Source of the DNA: Alisma plantago-aquatica
Lineage: Eukaryota; Streptophyta; Magnoliopsida; Alismatales; Alismataceae
NCBI GenBank assembly: GCA_963693085.1
Contig: OY856411.1
Coordinates: forward strand, 1,346,799,050 to 1,346,863,049
Direction of reading: 5' to 3'
DNA: 64,000 nt
A program made the translations under genes and the position numbers. The stretch's first letter is position 1; each line of letters opens with the position of its first letter. Shown here piece after piece: positions 47,136 to 57,526 of this stretch. Below the pieces are notes generated by a model. The model was not told the DNA's origin, made no database searches, and saw only the letters and a program-made list of their open reading frames with translations.

Positions 47136-48078
47136 ATCAATTCGATGTACAGTTTCACATGTCATCTTGCTGTGATGGCATAAACATGTGGAAGGGTTGT
47201 ATACAGAGAGGAGCAGATGTGGGTGTTGTTTTCTGCTACAACAAGATCTGAGAACAACTTGCACACTGGAACTCCAACTCACAGAACGAGACAATGCATC
47301 ACTATCAAGTTGAGGCGGCCCCTTGGTCATCATCGGGCGTGGGGAGGATTACTACTGCGGCTGTGGAGCGGTTGCCTTATTGCTGTTTGAATAGAAGCCG
47401 GAGATGCAGATGATCTGTGGCAGATCTCACAATGGTGAAAAAAGTAAAAGTAGTTAAAAATTACTAAAGTCTACAATCATGGAAGGTGGAACTAATGCAG
47501 TCCGCATGGTCTGCAGCTGATCACGCCCCATTTATGTCTATGTATATATGTATGTATCTATATAGGAGACGTGGTAGAGTTGGATGGTTTTCAAATGTTT
47601 GATTGAGAGTTTGAAGTATAACGAATCTAAGAAACATAAATCAAATCCATATGGATGGATTATCTAGAAAAGTATCACAGACTTGTTACATACACAATAT
47701 ATATATATGTAAATTACATGTACCTGAGCACACTATATGGGACTAGCAGAAGCTGCTCCCTGTTGGCCCACAAACTACATGGAGGCCAGATGTGCAGCGA
47801 GGAAGGTAAATCGAGCAGGCTTGTCTAGGGGTTGGAACCCAGATCTCTTCATTCATCATTGGGGAGACTCGGCGTAAACACCTCTGCCATCCCTCGCCGA
47901 AAAAATAATCGTCAACTTGGACACACTATATATGTATCTATGTGTGTGTCGGAAATCTTTGGTAAATATATTCCCGACCCTCAAAGAGGGACAAAATTAC
48001 AAACTACACCCATACGTGTAGGTTACAAAAGAAAGGTCTAGGTTAGACCCTTACAAAGAATATGAGAGACTAGTACTT

Positions 48079-51000
48079 TTAGTACTTACAAAAAGGCCAG
48101 TTTCGAATCAAGAACTGAGATACATTATTCAACTTATACGTTTTATAATGCATCTGAAGTTCTTTCTCAATCCTGCTAAACACATCTAACTCATCTTTAG
48201 GTTTTCCTCCATGTTTCCTAGAGTTCCTTTCGATTCAGATAACATGGATACAAAGAGTAACCGCCCAGAGGATGATCACCTTGTCTTCATTTCTGACGTT
48301 GTGCAGGTTCAGAAGGCATTCTTGCATGCTCGAGGATTTGATTCCACACTTCAACGCAGCTCTGCCCCAGAGGTATCGCCCCCATTTAGATCCTGATGTA
48401 AGATGAATAGCAGTTTCCAAGTCTGTATTGCTAAGACAACACTTACCATCTGCATTCGGATTCCATTTTAGAACCTTTTCCATCGTAGGAAGTAGATTCT
48501 TGTGAGCTCTGAAAGCTGTAAAACTCCATCTCGGATTGTATTTACAGTTCCAAAGATTTTTATCTGCCTTGTCCTCCTCTTGCTTCTGTCTACAAATGTC
48601 CCACATGTTATCATTTGATGTATTCAGGAACATAGGCCAATGTTTAGTGATTCTCCGCCAATGGGTAGAGAAACCCCATCTGTGGTTTGGTTGACTAAAG
48701 TCATTCAAACCATATCTAGTAATCATCCATTCAGCCCACACTGATTCACCTTGCAAGAGGATCTTTCTTCTTTTCATCGTATGGAAGTCAACTAGGTTTT
48801 CCAACTTCTTCAAGCCAAGACCTCCCTCATCTTCAGGAAATGCAATCCTTTCCCATGAAGCCGGATGGATGGATGAACCCCAAAGGAAGTCGCCCATCAG
48901 AATCTCCATTCTACGCATTGTAGATTTGGTAACCTCTCCTGGAGCCATCCAATATTGCATAAGCCCCATAGCGCATCTTTTAATCAACACAAGTCTGCCC
49001 GAGAACGAGACCATGGTTCCTGGCCATTTCGTGATCATATCCTTGAGTCTATCAAGGCAAGGATTGAAATGACGTCGTCTGAGATTACCACCTGCTAATG
49101 GGAACCCCAAATAAGAGGTGGGAAGTGTGTCCAGTTGAACGCCCAAAAGCTCAACAAGTTCTTGCTTTTCAGCTACAAATTTTGAGAAGAAGATACTAGA
49201 CTTGATGGTGTTAAGTTTCATGCCTGATTCATTGCCGAAATCCTCAAGAATAGATTTCAGATTCACAAGACTTCTGTTCCTAGCTTCACAGAAGATCAGA
49301 ACATCGTCTGCGAAAAGAAGATGGGACATCACATGGGTATTCCTAATTGTGTATGTGCGGATCGTCTTCAAGCTGACAGCGTTGTCGATTTTCTTAGTGA
49401 GCCCTTCCATGGCAATGGTGAACAACAGAGGAGATAGTGGGTCTCCTTGACGTAACCCATTTGCATTTTTAAAGAACCCTTCAGAAGCTCCATTGATAAG
49501 CATAGAGAAAGACGGAGTCGAAACACATTGCTGCACCAGTTTTATCCACTCTGTACTAAACCCTAGCACCTCCAAACATTTCCATAGATAGGACCATCGA
49601 ATGGAGTCATAAGCTTTTGTAATATCTAATTTAACACACGCAGAAGGAGAACTCCTCGCTACATTATAGTTAAGGGTAAATTCAGCCGCTAACAAAGCAC
49701 AATCATGGATGCTTCTCCCTTTGATAAAAGCCCCCTGGTTGGGGGAAATTATCTTAGGCATGATAGAAGACAAACAGATTGTAATAATCTTCGTGATTAT
49801 CTTGTAAAGCATAGAACAACAGGCTATTGGCCTGAAATCCGCAGGTGATGAAATGATTTCCTTCTTCGGAATTAGAGAAAGAAACACATGGTTAATCTTC
49901 CTAACCATGTTTCCACCGTTATAGAACCATTGCATAGCCTGTAAAAGATCATCTTTAATAGTTGTCCAGTTCTGACGATAGAAGAAGCCATTAAACCATC
50001 TGGTCCAGGGTTTTTGGATGCGCCAATGGACCAGACAGCCTGTTTTACTTCATCTATATCCGGAATCTTGCATAGCATGTTATTATCTTCATCAGTGACC
50101 AACTTAGACCATCCAGAATTGTCGAAATCCACAGAGCATTGTTCCTGGTTATAAAGCTGTTCAAAGAAATTGGTAGTTTCTTCTGCAATAGCTTCTTCAT
50201 CTGTGAGAAAGGCTCCATCACTGTTGTATATCTCTGCAATTGTGTGAAGTGCATCCCTCCTCTTGACTGTTGACTGGTAGAGACGGGTGTTCCGATCTCC
50301 ATTGGAAATCCAGTCCATTCTACTACGCTGCCAGAAGTACAATTCCTCAGCTTTCTCAAGTGTTTTGATGCGATCATATGTACACTTGTTAGCTTCAATC
50401 AGTTGTTCGTCCAACGGAGTCTTCCTCAAAGCAGTGGCAATGTCATCCATCTCAGAGTGTTCTTTTTGGAGCAGATTCCGCAGATTCACATGCTTCCTTG
50501 CCCATATTTTAAGCTCCTTCTTAAGATTCTTTAGTTTTTGGTTGAAACTGAAAAGTGGGTTTCCGTCCACCTTCTTGCTCCAAACTTCCTGAATAAGCTC
50601 ATTGAAACCATTCCAATTTTGCCAATAATTTAAGAATCGAAAGGGTCTAGACTTCCTTCGGATCTCTCTAAGACTTACATTGATAGCAGAGTGATCGGAG
50701 AACTTGGATGTTAGAAGTTTAGCCTTTGAACCAGGGAACTTTATCAACCATTCTTCGTTTACCAGAGCTCTGTCTAGTTTACAGGAGATACGCTTGGACT
50801 TAGCCAATTTGTTGCTCCATGTGAAAATTTCACCACCAACCGTAGGTAGTTCAATGAGTCCAGCATTGTCAATGGCACAGTTGAAGGTGCTCAATACTTG
50901 AGTAAGAACATCCCTTCCCCCTGCCTTTTCTTCTCGTTTCCGGATATTATTGAAATCTCCAATCGTGATCCAAGGTTCATGGATTTGGTTGGAAATGTCA

Positions 51001-51371
51001 GTAAGCTTACTCCAGAGTTCAGTGCGTTGCTGCATAAGATTTCTCGCATAGATTACCGTGACAACGATGCAGAGACCTCCTTTATTGCAAGCTTTAGCAG
51101 TGATTTGTTGATCGTCTTCATCAATAACTGTAAGATCCCAGGATCTCGGATCCCAACCTAACACAATTCTTCCGTTATCATCATATTGATGATTGCAGTA
51201 GAATTTCCAGCTATTTGGGAATAGCTTCTTCATAGATTCCTTCAGAGATTGTTTAATCTTTGTCTCAACTAGAATCGCCATTGATGCTTGTACCTTCTTA
51301 ATTGCTTCTCTCACGTCCTTTTTCTTCCGTGGCTTCCCAGAACCACGGACATTCACCATGAAAAAAGTCAT
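48079..51371 (-). pseudogene. LINE ORF2: APE endonuclease, reverse transcriptase, zinc-binding tail
   Basis: It starts at 51371. The endonuclease has NVRG, VETK, GDFN, KLDRALVN and SDHS motifs in order. The RT begins near KNPGPDG and has KLDITKAYDS (motif A), GLRQGDPLSP (motif B) and FADDVLIF (motif C, catalytic Asp pair). The C-terminal RT zinc-binding region includes WNCKYNPRWSFTAFRAHKNL. Two lesions are seen: a frameshift near 49990, just after GPDG, and a TGA at 48235-48237 where Trp is expected (next residues IERNSRKH). The frame then continues to TAA at 48079. Intact length would be about 1,097 residues. The enzyme would nick DNA and copy the element RNA in place. Confidence 0.88.
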
Positions 51372-52522
51372 TAATTAACTTGCCCAGAAGATCGAGTCTT
51401 TCGTGACTCGTTTCCTCCAGCATCTGCACTTCGTGCATCCTTGTTCTTCGATTTCCCCTTCCCTTTCTGAGCTTGTCTTCCTTGACTAGCTGGGTACTTA
51501 TCAGGAGACGTTGTACTCGCGCTCTCCATCACCTCCTCTGTATTGACGGGTACTTTCTCTGTTGGAGACGACACCTCTTTACTAGGGTTTTTCTCCTGAT
51601 TATCAGGAACTTCAACAGGAGTCTCTGGGACCGTCTCCTCTTCTTCATTGTCTACATTAACAACCTTCTCAGTTTCTTTCTCAGTAGAACTCACACCCTT
51701 CTCCTTGACGGGTGCTTCTTCAGAGGGCGTCTCTTTAGATTTATTCTTCTTTTTCTCAACCTTCTTCCAGACATGTTCCTGTGTTTTCTCCTTTATCGGT
51801 TCCTCAACCCTAGGTTTGAGTGGGTAGTCTTTATCTCCATGACCGAAGCTTCTACAGTCACTGCATCTGTCCGGTATGTGTTCGTAATTGATGTCCACAT
51901 GCATAGCCTCCCTCTTGGGCATGTTAACCCAGATCTGCTTGGGTGGTTCCTCTTCAGCCTCAATCTCTACAAGAGCCCGAGCTTCACCAAGAGACTCTTG
52001 TGAGAGCGATCTGAGATCTATACGAAGTAGTTTCCCTACTCCGCTAGCCACAATAACGACTGCTTTTTCTGACCAGTTCCTACCTAAACTAGGCATAGTG
52101 ATCCAAACCGGGAAGGTGCTGAACTGGTCTTTCTTCAGATCATCTCCAACCTTGAAGTCTTTGACGACCACTAATTGCTTGTCAAACCATCTCGGCCCCA
52201 TGTTAATGGCCGTTTGTTTATCTTCCTCATTGTTGAAACGCAACAGGAAAAACTTGTTTGGCTTAGAGTAGAGGTCAAAACCTCCTTTTGGTTTCCAAAT
52301 CCTCTTGATCCAGGCCAGCAGATGATAATAGTATGGCCTCTTCCCCATGACGTACACCACAGCGGTATGCTCCCAGTTCTTCTCCATCCTCACATACGTA
52401 TCTTCATCGATGGTAACAAATCGTTTCCCATCAACGATCTCAGCCCCGACATAGTCATGTTGTTTGTAGGATTCCGCGCCGCCAAGAACCTGCGTCCATG
52501 CCTTCTTAGGGGGTGGATCCAT
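51371..52522 (-). CDS. LINE ORF1: gag-like nucleic-acid-binding protein
   Basis: It has 383 codons and starts MDPPPKKAWTQVLGG. Residues ~45-180 match the plant LINE DUF4283 domain. A zinc-knuckle region follows (CSDCRSFGHGDKDYPL), in which the fourth ligand position is Tyr instead of Cys, so metal binding is doubtful. The C-terminal half is Lys/Glu/Pro-rich and ends in a basic segment. The stop TAA shares its last base with the ORF2 start (TAATG at 51369-51373), an overlap that could allow coupled reinitiation. The frame is open, but the element as a whole is dead because ORF2 is broken. Confidence 0.85.
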   Translation of the reverse strand: MDPPPKKAWTQVLGGAESYKQHDYVGAEIVDGKRFVTIDEDTYVRMEKNWEHTAVVYVMGKRPYYYHLLAWIKRIWKPKGGFDLYSKPNKFFLLRFNNEEDKQTAINMGPRWFDKQLVVVKDFKVGDDLKKDQFSTFPVWITMPSLGRNWSEKAVVIVASGVGKLLRIDLRSLSQESLGEARALVEIEAEEEPPKQIWVNMPKREAMHVDINYEHIPDRCSDCRSFGHGDKDYPLKPRVEEPIKEKTQEHVWKKVEKKKNKSKETPSEEAPVKEKGVSSTEKETEKVVNVDNEEEETVPETPVEVPDNQEKNPSKEVSSPTEKVPVNTEEVMESASTTSPDKYPASQGRQAQKGKGKSKNKDARSADAGGNESRKTRSSGQVN

Positions 52523-52784
52523 GGGAAGTCGAGGAGGGGAAGGTCCCCTCCTTCAACCTTTACGATCGCCCTGGTTGCGCCGCTTATCTCCAGAGCACAA
52601 ACCCTAGGGTTGCCGCGTTGTGTATGTATGTATTCTATGTGTGTGTGTGTATGTTTGTATGTATGCATATGTGAACGAGTATGTGTCTGTATATATAGTA
52701 TGCCGTGTTGATACTAGGTTGACCAGACGTTTGAACCAGAGGCTGGATTGACCTTTGGTCGGTCAATTATGAAAGTCTTGGTGT

Positions 52785-53293
52785 CAACAATCTGGAAACA
52801 ATAGTGACATTATTAGCATTCCCTCAAATGACCGTCGAAATGGTCTATGACTACATTTTCAAAAATTTTCCAATGTCATTGGCGTATTGGAAAACAGGTA
52901 TTCCAGAAGGCATGAACGTCCGTTCCCCTCAACCATTATCACTTTTTGAAATCCTCATGGTTGGCATTTGAACCTTGAGTGCGGCCTACGAGTGAATTTC
53001 TATAAATCAGAAACAGGAAGACAATAGGTATGCTCAAGTTTTTCTAGCAGGGTATATCTTATATTGGGTATTTGATTTCAGAAAACTCTCCAAATTATGT
53101 ATGCGGCATGCCTAAAACTGATGTTGAGTTGTAGTTGGTGCATGTTCATTTAAAACATGGTCCATACTTTACAAATAATTAATTTCTGATGCTCTTTTCT
53201 TCAGTTTTGTGGGGAAGTATTCTAATCAAAAGTATAACATTTGGCAAGATGGATAAGCGAATTGTATGGCATATTGTGAACCATTCTAAGTCG
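52785..53293. repeat. 509-bp tandem duplicate containing intron end and exon 3 start
   Basis: CAACAATCTGGAAAC starts the unit at 52785 and again at 53294. Unit 1 runs through CTCCAAATTATGTATGCGGC and the splice-acceptor region into the pseudo-exon. Unit 2 continues to 53468, is interrupted by the element at 53469-56821, and resumes at 56827 up to true exon 3. Confidence 0.85.
53205..53290 (+). pseudogene. Decayed copy of the start of exon 3
   Basis: This aligns with the first ~85 nt of exon 3 (57092 onward): same CTTTTCTTCAG acceptor, then TTTTGTGGGGAAGTATTCTAATCAAAAG, GATGGATAAGCGAATTG and GTGAACCATTCTA. A 1-nt insertion (AAAAGT for AAAGT) shifts the frame, so using it would break the RRM. 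It then runs into unit 2 of the duplication. Confidence 0.85.
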
Positions 53294-53468
53294 CAACAAT
53301 CTGGAAACGGTAGTGATATTATTACCATTCCGTCAAATGATCCTCAAAATGGTCTATGACTACATTTAAAAAAATTACCAATATGTCTTTGACATTTTAG
53401 AAAACAGGTATTCCCGAAGGAATGGATATCCGTTCCCCTCAACCATCATCACATTTTGAAATCCTCAT

Positions 53469-53659
53469 TGTTAGAATATTAGCCTATTTAGTTAATAGGT
53501 TAATTAGTTAGTCTATTGTCTACATGGGCCTATTGCCCATGGCCATTAGGGTTTAGTCGCTTCCTTGTGCTTCCTTGTAATAGCCTCCTTTCCTATATAT
53601 ATGATAGGGGTGTACATATCAATAACACAACACAACATCATCATATACATCTGTTCACA
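53469..53659 (+). mobile_element. 5' LTR of the CTCAT-flanked element
   Basis: It has TG...CA ends and a TATATATATGATAGGGG box about 65 nt before its end. The PBS follows directly. Confidence 0.92.
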
Positions 53660-54329
53660 TGGTATCAGAGCAATAGCCCTGGGAATAGAATCCTAGCCGC
53701 CGCCCCTCCTTCCCTCTCTTCTCGACGCTCACTCCAACCTTAGCCGTTGCCCCTCTCTCTCCTAGAGAGAGCAACCGGGGAGAGCTCGCCTGCGGGGGGC
53801 TGCCGCCTCCTTCCATGACTTAGGCCGGCTGCCCGCTAGGCACATCCCGACCTCCATGGTTGCATCATCTTCCCCTTTCACATAGATTTTATCTATGCAC
53901 TGACGCCATCCTTCTCGATAATCTATCCTAGTCTATCTATGTTTTTGGACAACTCCATCCTTCTCGTCTAGATCTATCAGTCTGTCGTCACTTTCCCCAA
54001 AATCTGTTCATCAAGCAGCTCTAGCCGCCGCCATTGAAGCAACCATGCCAAAGCAGATCCACCTTCGACTCAGCAACCATCTTCATCGCCTTGTTGCCCT
54101 GTCCTCTCCACGTCCAACCGCCACATCCACCATCAAATCGTCCATCTAATCACTCCACTGCTACACCACCTTTCGGGATTCTGGGCAACACTAATTCCTC
54201 TCTAGATCTGGCCGTGGTCAACCAAGGAGCCACCACTGTTCATGATCAAAGGAGTACAAAAGACGACGCTGATTCTCGTCGACCCATGATGCTAATTCCT
54301 GAGTACTTGTCTCCTTCGACGACGCAAAT

Positions 54330-54810
54330 TCCCGTTGAGATCGTGCATCAGCTGCCGCCAACACGACGTGTTGTCCAAACAACATTGCGTGTCGCGCTCC
54401 AGAAATCGTCCTCACAGTGTGGAGTCTCATCCAGAATGCAAGAGACATTGCGTGTTGATCAAACAATACAGCGTGTTGGATTCCAGAACTCTTCCTCGAC
54501 GACGCAGATTACAACATACACGGTGTGTCATCCTTGAACACGGTGTGTTGGCGGAGATCAAAGTTACGCCTTCGACAACCATACACGGCGTGTCAACATC
54601 AAACAAGACGTGTCGACGAAGATTCAGTTTACACCTCCGACATTCGACACGGCATGTCGCATATCCACATGGTGTGTTGCTGGGAGCCTGACTTCATCAA
54701 CCATCAGAGTTACTTGGCGTGTCAGCAACCTCACACGACATGTCATCAGGAGCCTGCCTCTCACCCCCGACAAGCTACACAGCGTGTCTAGTCACAGACA
54801 CGTCGTGTCA
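54330..54810. repeat. Dispersed GTGTGTC/GCGTGTC motif cluster in the element's internal
   Basis: More than a dozen copies of short motifs such as ACACGACGTGTT, ACACGGTGTGTT, ACACGGCGTGTC and GACATGTC are spaced 25-60 nt apart. Many are partial palindromes. There is no fixed period, so it is a motif cluster rather than a satellite. Confidence 0.55.
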
Positions 54811-55069
54811 GAAGCAGTATGTCCACTTCCAATTTCAATAATGACGTCCTCCAAAGGTCTATCTCTCCTCCAATACTTGATGATAATCGGATCCTGTTAT
54901 TATTTTTGACCCAACAAAAATTTTGCAGGGCTCCGCCCCCGCACCCCCACATTTGTCGGCCTAAGGGCCGGATAAATGTCCTTTTCGGGTCAAGAAAAGA
55001 TTCATTTATTTTCTCTATTTGGATCTTATAATCAGGTTGTTTTGCATATTGATTTTGGTTATCGGTTTT

Positions 55070-55175
55070 TATGCCGAGAACTATTCCTGTAGTGCCACTT
55101 CTCCCCCTACCAAGTACAATTCCGGTAGTGTATCTCCTCTTTCTACCGATGCCATTTCGGTAGTCTCCTTTTGTT
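55070..55175 (-). repeat. CGGTAGT repeat shared with the composite element
   Basis: On the minus strand it reads ACTACCG(A)AAT...ATCGGTAGAAAGAGGAG and ACTACCGGAATT...TTGGTAG. The same arrangement is found on the + strand at about 44385-44490. Confidence 0.6.
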
Positions 55176-55942
55176 CTTCTCTCTATACTAAACCTCTCAT
55201 TTGACCTTTTCCTTTCCCACCTTCCCATCCATCATGTGCGCGTCTTTCCACGTGCAGGGGGGGTCATATTTTGCTTTTTCCACACCATCTAATCACTCTC
55301 GTTGTATTTGGTGCGGGGGGAATAGAGGAGAGAGAGATAGAGAGGAGGGTATCATGACAACATGAGAGAGAGGATACAAGGAGAGGATATTAGGAGAGAG
55401 ACATGAGATGAGATGAGATGATATTTCAGGCTATCTTCATGGAGCTTCGTATTGTTCAGCACATCTGGTTTCCTGATGTTTGTGTGGCGCGTCATTCCCA
55501 CTTAGCATCACTTTACATTTTAGACAAGATTGAAGAATCTCACAGTTGCAACATTAACACCAACCTTTTCGCGTTCGTACCACATTATGTACATCTGGAC
55601 AAGAGCTGTTGCTGCTAATTCCGGCCTCTAGTCCCTTTGGTGTTAATGACGTCCAGTTGATCATCCATGTTGCGTTGATGGTGTTCCAGATGGTTGCTTC
55701 ATATCTGAAGCTCATCATCTTCAAGCCCGTGAAAAAATTATATCTGCAAGGATTCATCCAAAGTGATCTTCATCGAGCTACTTCATCACGTCTTCTCCGA
55801 GTTGCATCTCCTACTTCTACATGTTGAGACAACACCGCAACACCCCGCGCAGCGTGTTCGTGCCACGTTATGCACGTCAGTGGTCTTCTGCGCTAATTCC
55901 AGTTGGCTAAGCTTTTCAGACAATTCAAAGACACATCTACTG

Positions 55943-56253
55943 CTACATCGACATTGCTCCGCGTTCGTGCCTGGCGGGTGGAGGGAGGTTGGAGGCGGCG
56001 ACAGCGGGGGGGGGGTGCTGAAGGCTTAGGGCATAGGGGCAGGGTGGGAAAGGGAAACTCGGGGAACCGAACCTGCTCTTGATACCATATAGAGAAACTG
56101 GGAATTGCTTATTGAATGAATAAACCAGTGTACAATACAATCTCTTATATAACAGAAGGGAATAGAGACTAAAGCAGAGATGAGCAATACGAGACTAAAG
56201 TACTGAAGTAAAAAACATAAGTGAGGCACATGCTATGCACATGACACTCAACA
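55943..56253 (-). mobile_element. Nested copia LTR, PBS and leader fragment, minus orientation
   Basis: LTR 56088-56253 reads on the minus strand TGTTGAGTGTCATG ... CAGTTTCTCTATA. TGGTATCAAGAGC (PBS variant, 56075-56087) and a C-rich leader follow on the minus strand. No second LTR or TSD was found, so this is a fragment inside the larger plus-oriented element. Confidence 0.6.
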
Positions 56254-56633
56254 AAACACAACACAACACAACATATCTCTATAGTGCCGCGTTATGCATG
56301 TGGGATGTGTTGAGTGCACTTATTTCACTCCACATTCCTCTCCAGTGAAGATGGCGTAGTCGTGGTATTTATGATTGTCTGCTTCACATGTTCTTCACTC
56401 CAGATGCACTTCAAGAGAAAGACCTTCAAAGCTCGAGCTTCTGCAACCTGCAGAACACATCTCAAAGAGGCATCTTTATATCTTTTTAGTTAGGAAGTAT
56501 TATTTAAGGGCGAATAATAATTTTTGTATGGGGAGTGACATATCTATCTTTCATTTCATAATTTGTCGTTCAATCGAGTCATGTAACTCCAAGCTTGGAC
56601 ATGTGTTCACCCATGCTCCAGATTGAGGGGGAG

Positions 56634-56821
56634 TGTTAGAATATTAGCCTATTTAGTTAATAGGTTAATCAATGTATTGTCTACATGGGCCTGTCGTCCA
56701 TGGCCCATTAAGGTTTAGTCGCTTCCTTGTGCTTCCTTGTAATAGCCTCCTTTCCTCTATATAGGATAGGGGTGTACATATCAATGACACAACACAACAT
56801 CATCGTATACACTTGTTCACA
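56634..56821 (+). mobile_element. 3' LTR of the CTCAT-flanked element
   Basis: It is 188 bp, aligned over its length to 53469-53659 with scattered differences. The PPT precedes it and the TSD CTCAT follows it. Confidence 0.92.
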
Positions 56822-57091
56822 CTCATGATTGTCATTTGAACCTTGAGTGCGGCCTATGAGTACTGGATTTCGAAAAGTTAGAAACAGAAAGACAATAGGT
56901 AGACTCAAGTTTCTAGCATGGTATATCTTATATAAGGCTTTTACACATAAATTCCTTATAATTGCTTTCAGAAAACTCTCCAGATTATGTATGCGGCATG
57001 CCTAAAACTGATGCTGAATTGTAGTTGGTGCATGTTCATTTAAATTATGATCCATACTTTACAAATTGCTTTCTGCTGCTCTTTTCTTCAG

Positions 57092-57526
57092 GTTTATTGG
57101 GAAGTATTCTGATCAAAGTATAACATTTGGTAAGGTGGATAAGCGAATTGTATGCCACATTGTGAACCATTCTACATCAGAAGAATCTGAAGCTGAGCAA
57201 CGGCTGGCTGATGTTAGTAAGAAATCTGTGTACTCTGGGGACAAAGCTGCCCAAGGATCCCATGGAAGTCAAATGAAAAATAAGGCAGATATGGGATCCT
57301 TGAATCGAAGGATATCTTCACAATTGATAGGTGACCACTTGCATATGGAGGATGAAAGCATTGTTTCTAAGGAAACCCCTGGGAAACCTAATCATAGAGA
57401 CGCTGCTGATACAGCTTCTAGGCACAATTCTTCAGTTGAAACACAGAATAAGAGACCCTCAAGAAGAAAATCAGAAAAGAAGTCAAATGAAAAATCAAAG
57501 GTTGGCTCACTGGGTTCTGCAACCAG
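57092..57526 (+). CDS. Organelle-targeted RRM protein, exon 3
   Basis: The acceptor is TTCTTCAG|GTTTATT. One base completes the Arg codon begun in exon 2, then FIGKYSDQSITFGKVDKRIVCHI finishes the RRM (last helix and strand). The remaining ~115 residues are Ser/Lys-rich without a known domain and end in a strongly basic segment (RPSRRKSEKKSNEKSK). Two 3' ends are possible. A GC-AG intron donor, CCAG|GCAAGT, at 57527 fits the consensus of rare GC donors. Alternatively the frame reads on five codons to a TAA at 57543-57545. Later exons, if any, may lie outside the window. Confidence 0.82.

Larger units (their letters stand above)
47949..52624 (-). mobile_element. L1-type LINE, near full length
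   Basis: The order on the minus strand is a short 5' leader, ORF1 (gag-like), ORF2 (endonuclease and RT) and a 3' tail. TATGTATCTATGTGTGTGT at 47930-47948 and TATGTATTCTATGTGTGTGT at 52625-52644 could be the target-site duplication, but both lie in TG-rich simple sequence, so the outer limits are approximate. No poly-A tail was seen at the 3' edge. Confidence 0.8.
53464..56826 (+). mobile_element. Non-autonomous copia-like element with TSD CTCAT
   Basis: LTRs are 53469-53659 (191 bp) and 56634-56821 (188 bp), beginning TGTTAGAATATTAGCC and ending TTCACA. The PBS TGGTATCAGAGC is at 53660-53671 and the PPT ATTGAGGGGGAG at 56622-56633. The TSD CTCAT is at 53464-53468 and 56822-56826. The uninterrupted target is preserved in the neighbouring duplicate at about 52949-52975. 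The 3-kb internal has no gag or pol. The longest frame (167 codons from 54034) has no recognisable domain. Confidence 0.92.
25162..57091 (+). other. Intron 2 of the RRM gene (about 31.9 kb)
   Basis: The borders are GTAATT and TTCTTCAG. Both phases match (AG + G gives Arg), and the protein reads straight from VAAER into FIGKYSDQS, as expected within one RRM. The intron contains at least four complete element insertions with target-site duplications. They lie on both strands, which is unusual for a functional intron but documented in large plant genomes. Confidence 0.8.

Noticed and set aside
46303..47333. Pro-, Thr- or Val/Cys-rich open frames over poly-C and CA repeats
   Set aside because: They are translations of simple sequence repeats.
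47790..47905. Possible minus-strand SINE with a box B-like GGTTCCAACCCC
   Set aside because: The box A spacing is poor and no target-site duplication or A tail could be found.
54034..54537. 167-codon frame inside the CTCAT-flanked element as a possible gag
   Set aside because: It has no zinc knuckle, no gag motif and no pol downstream. The region is dominated by short repeated DNA motifs.
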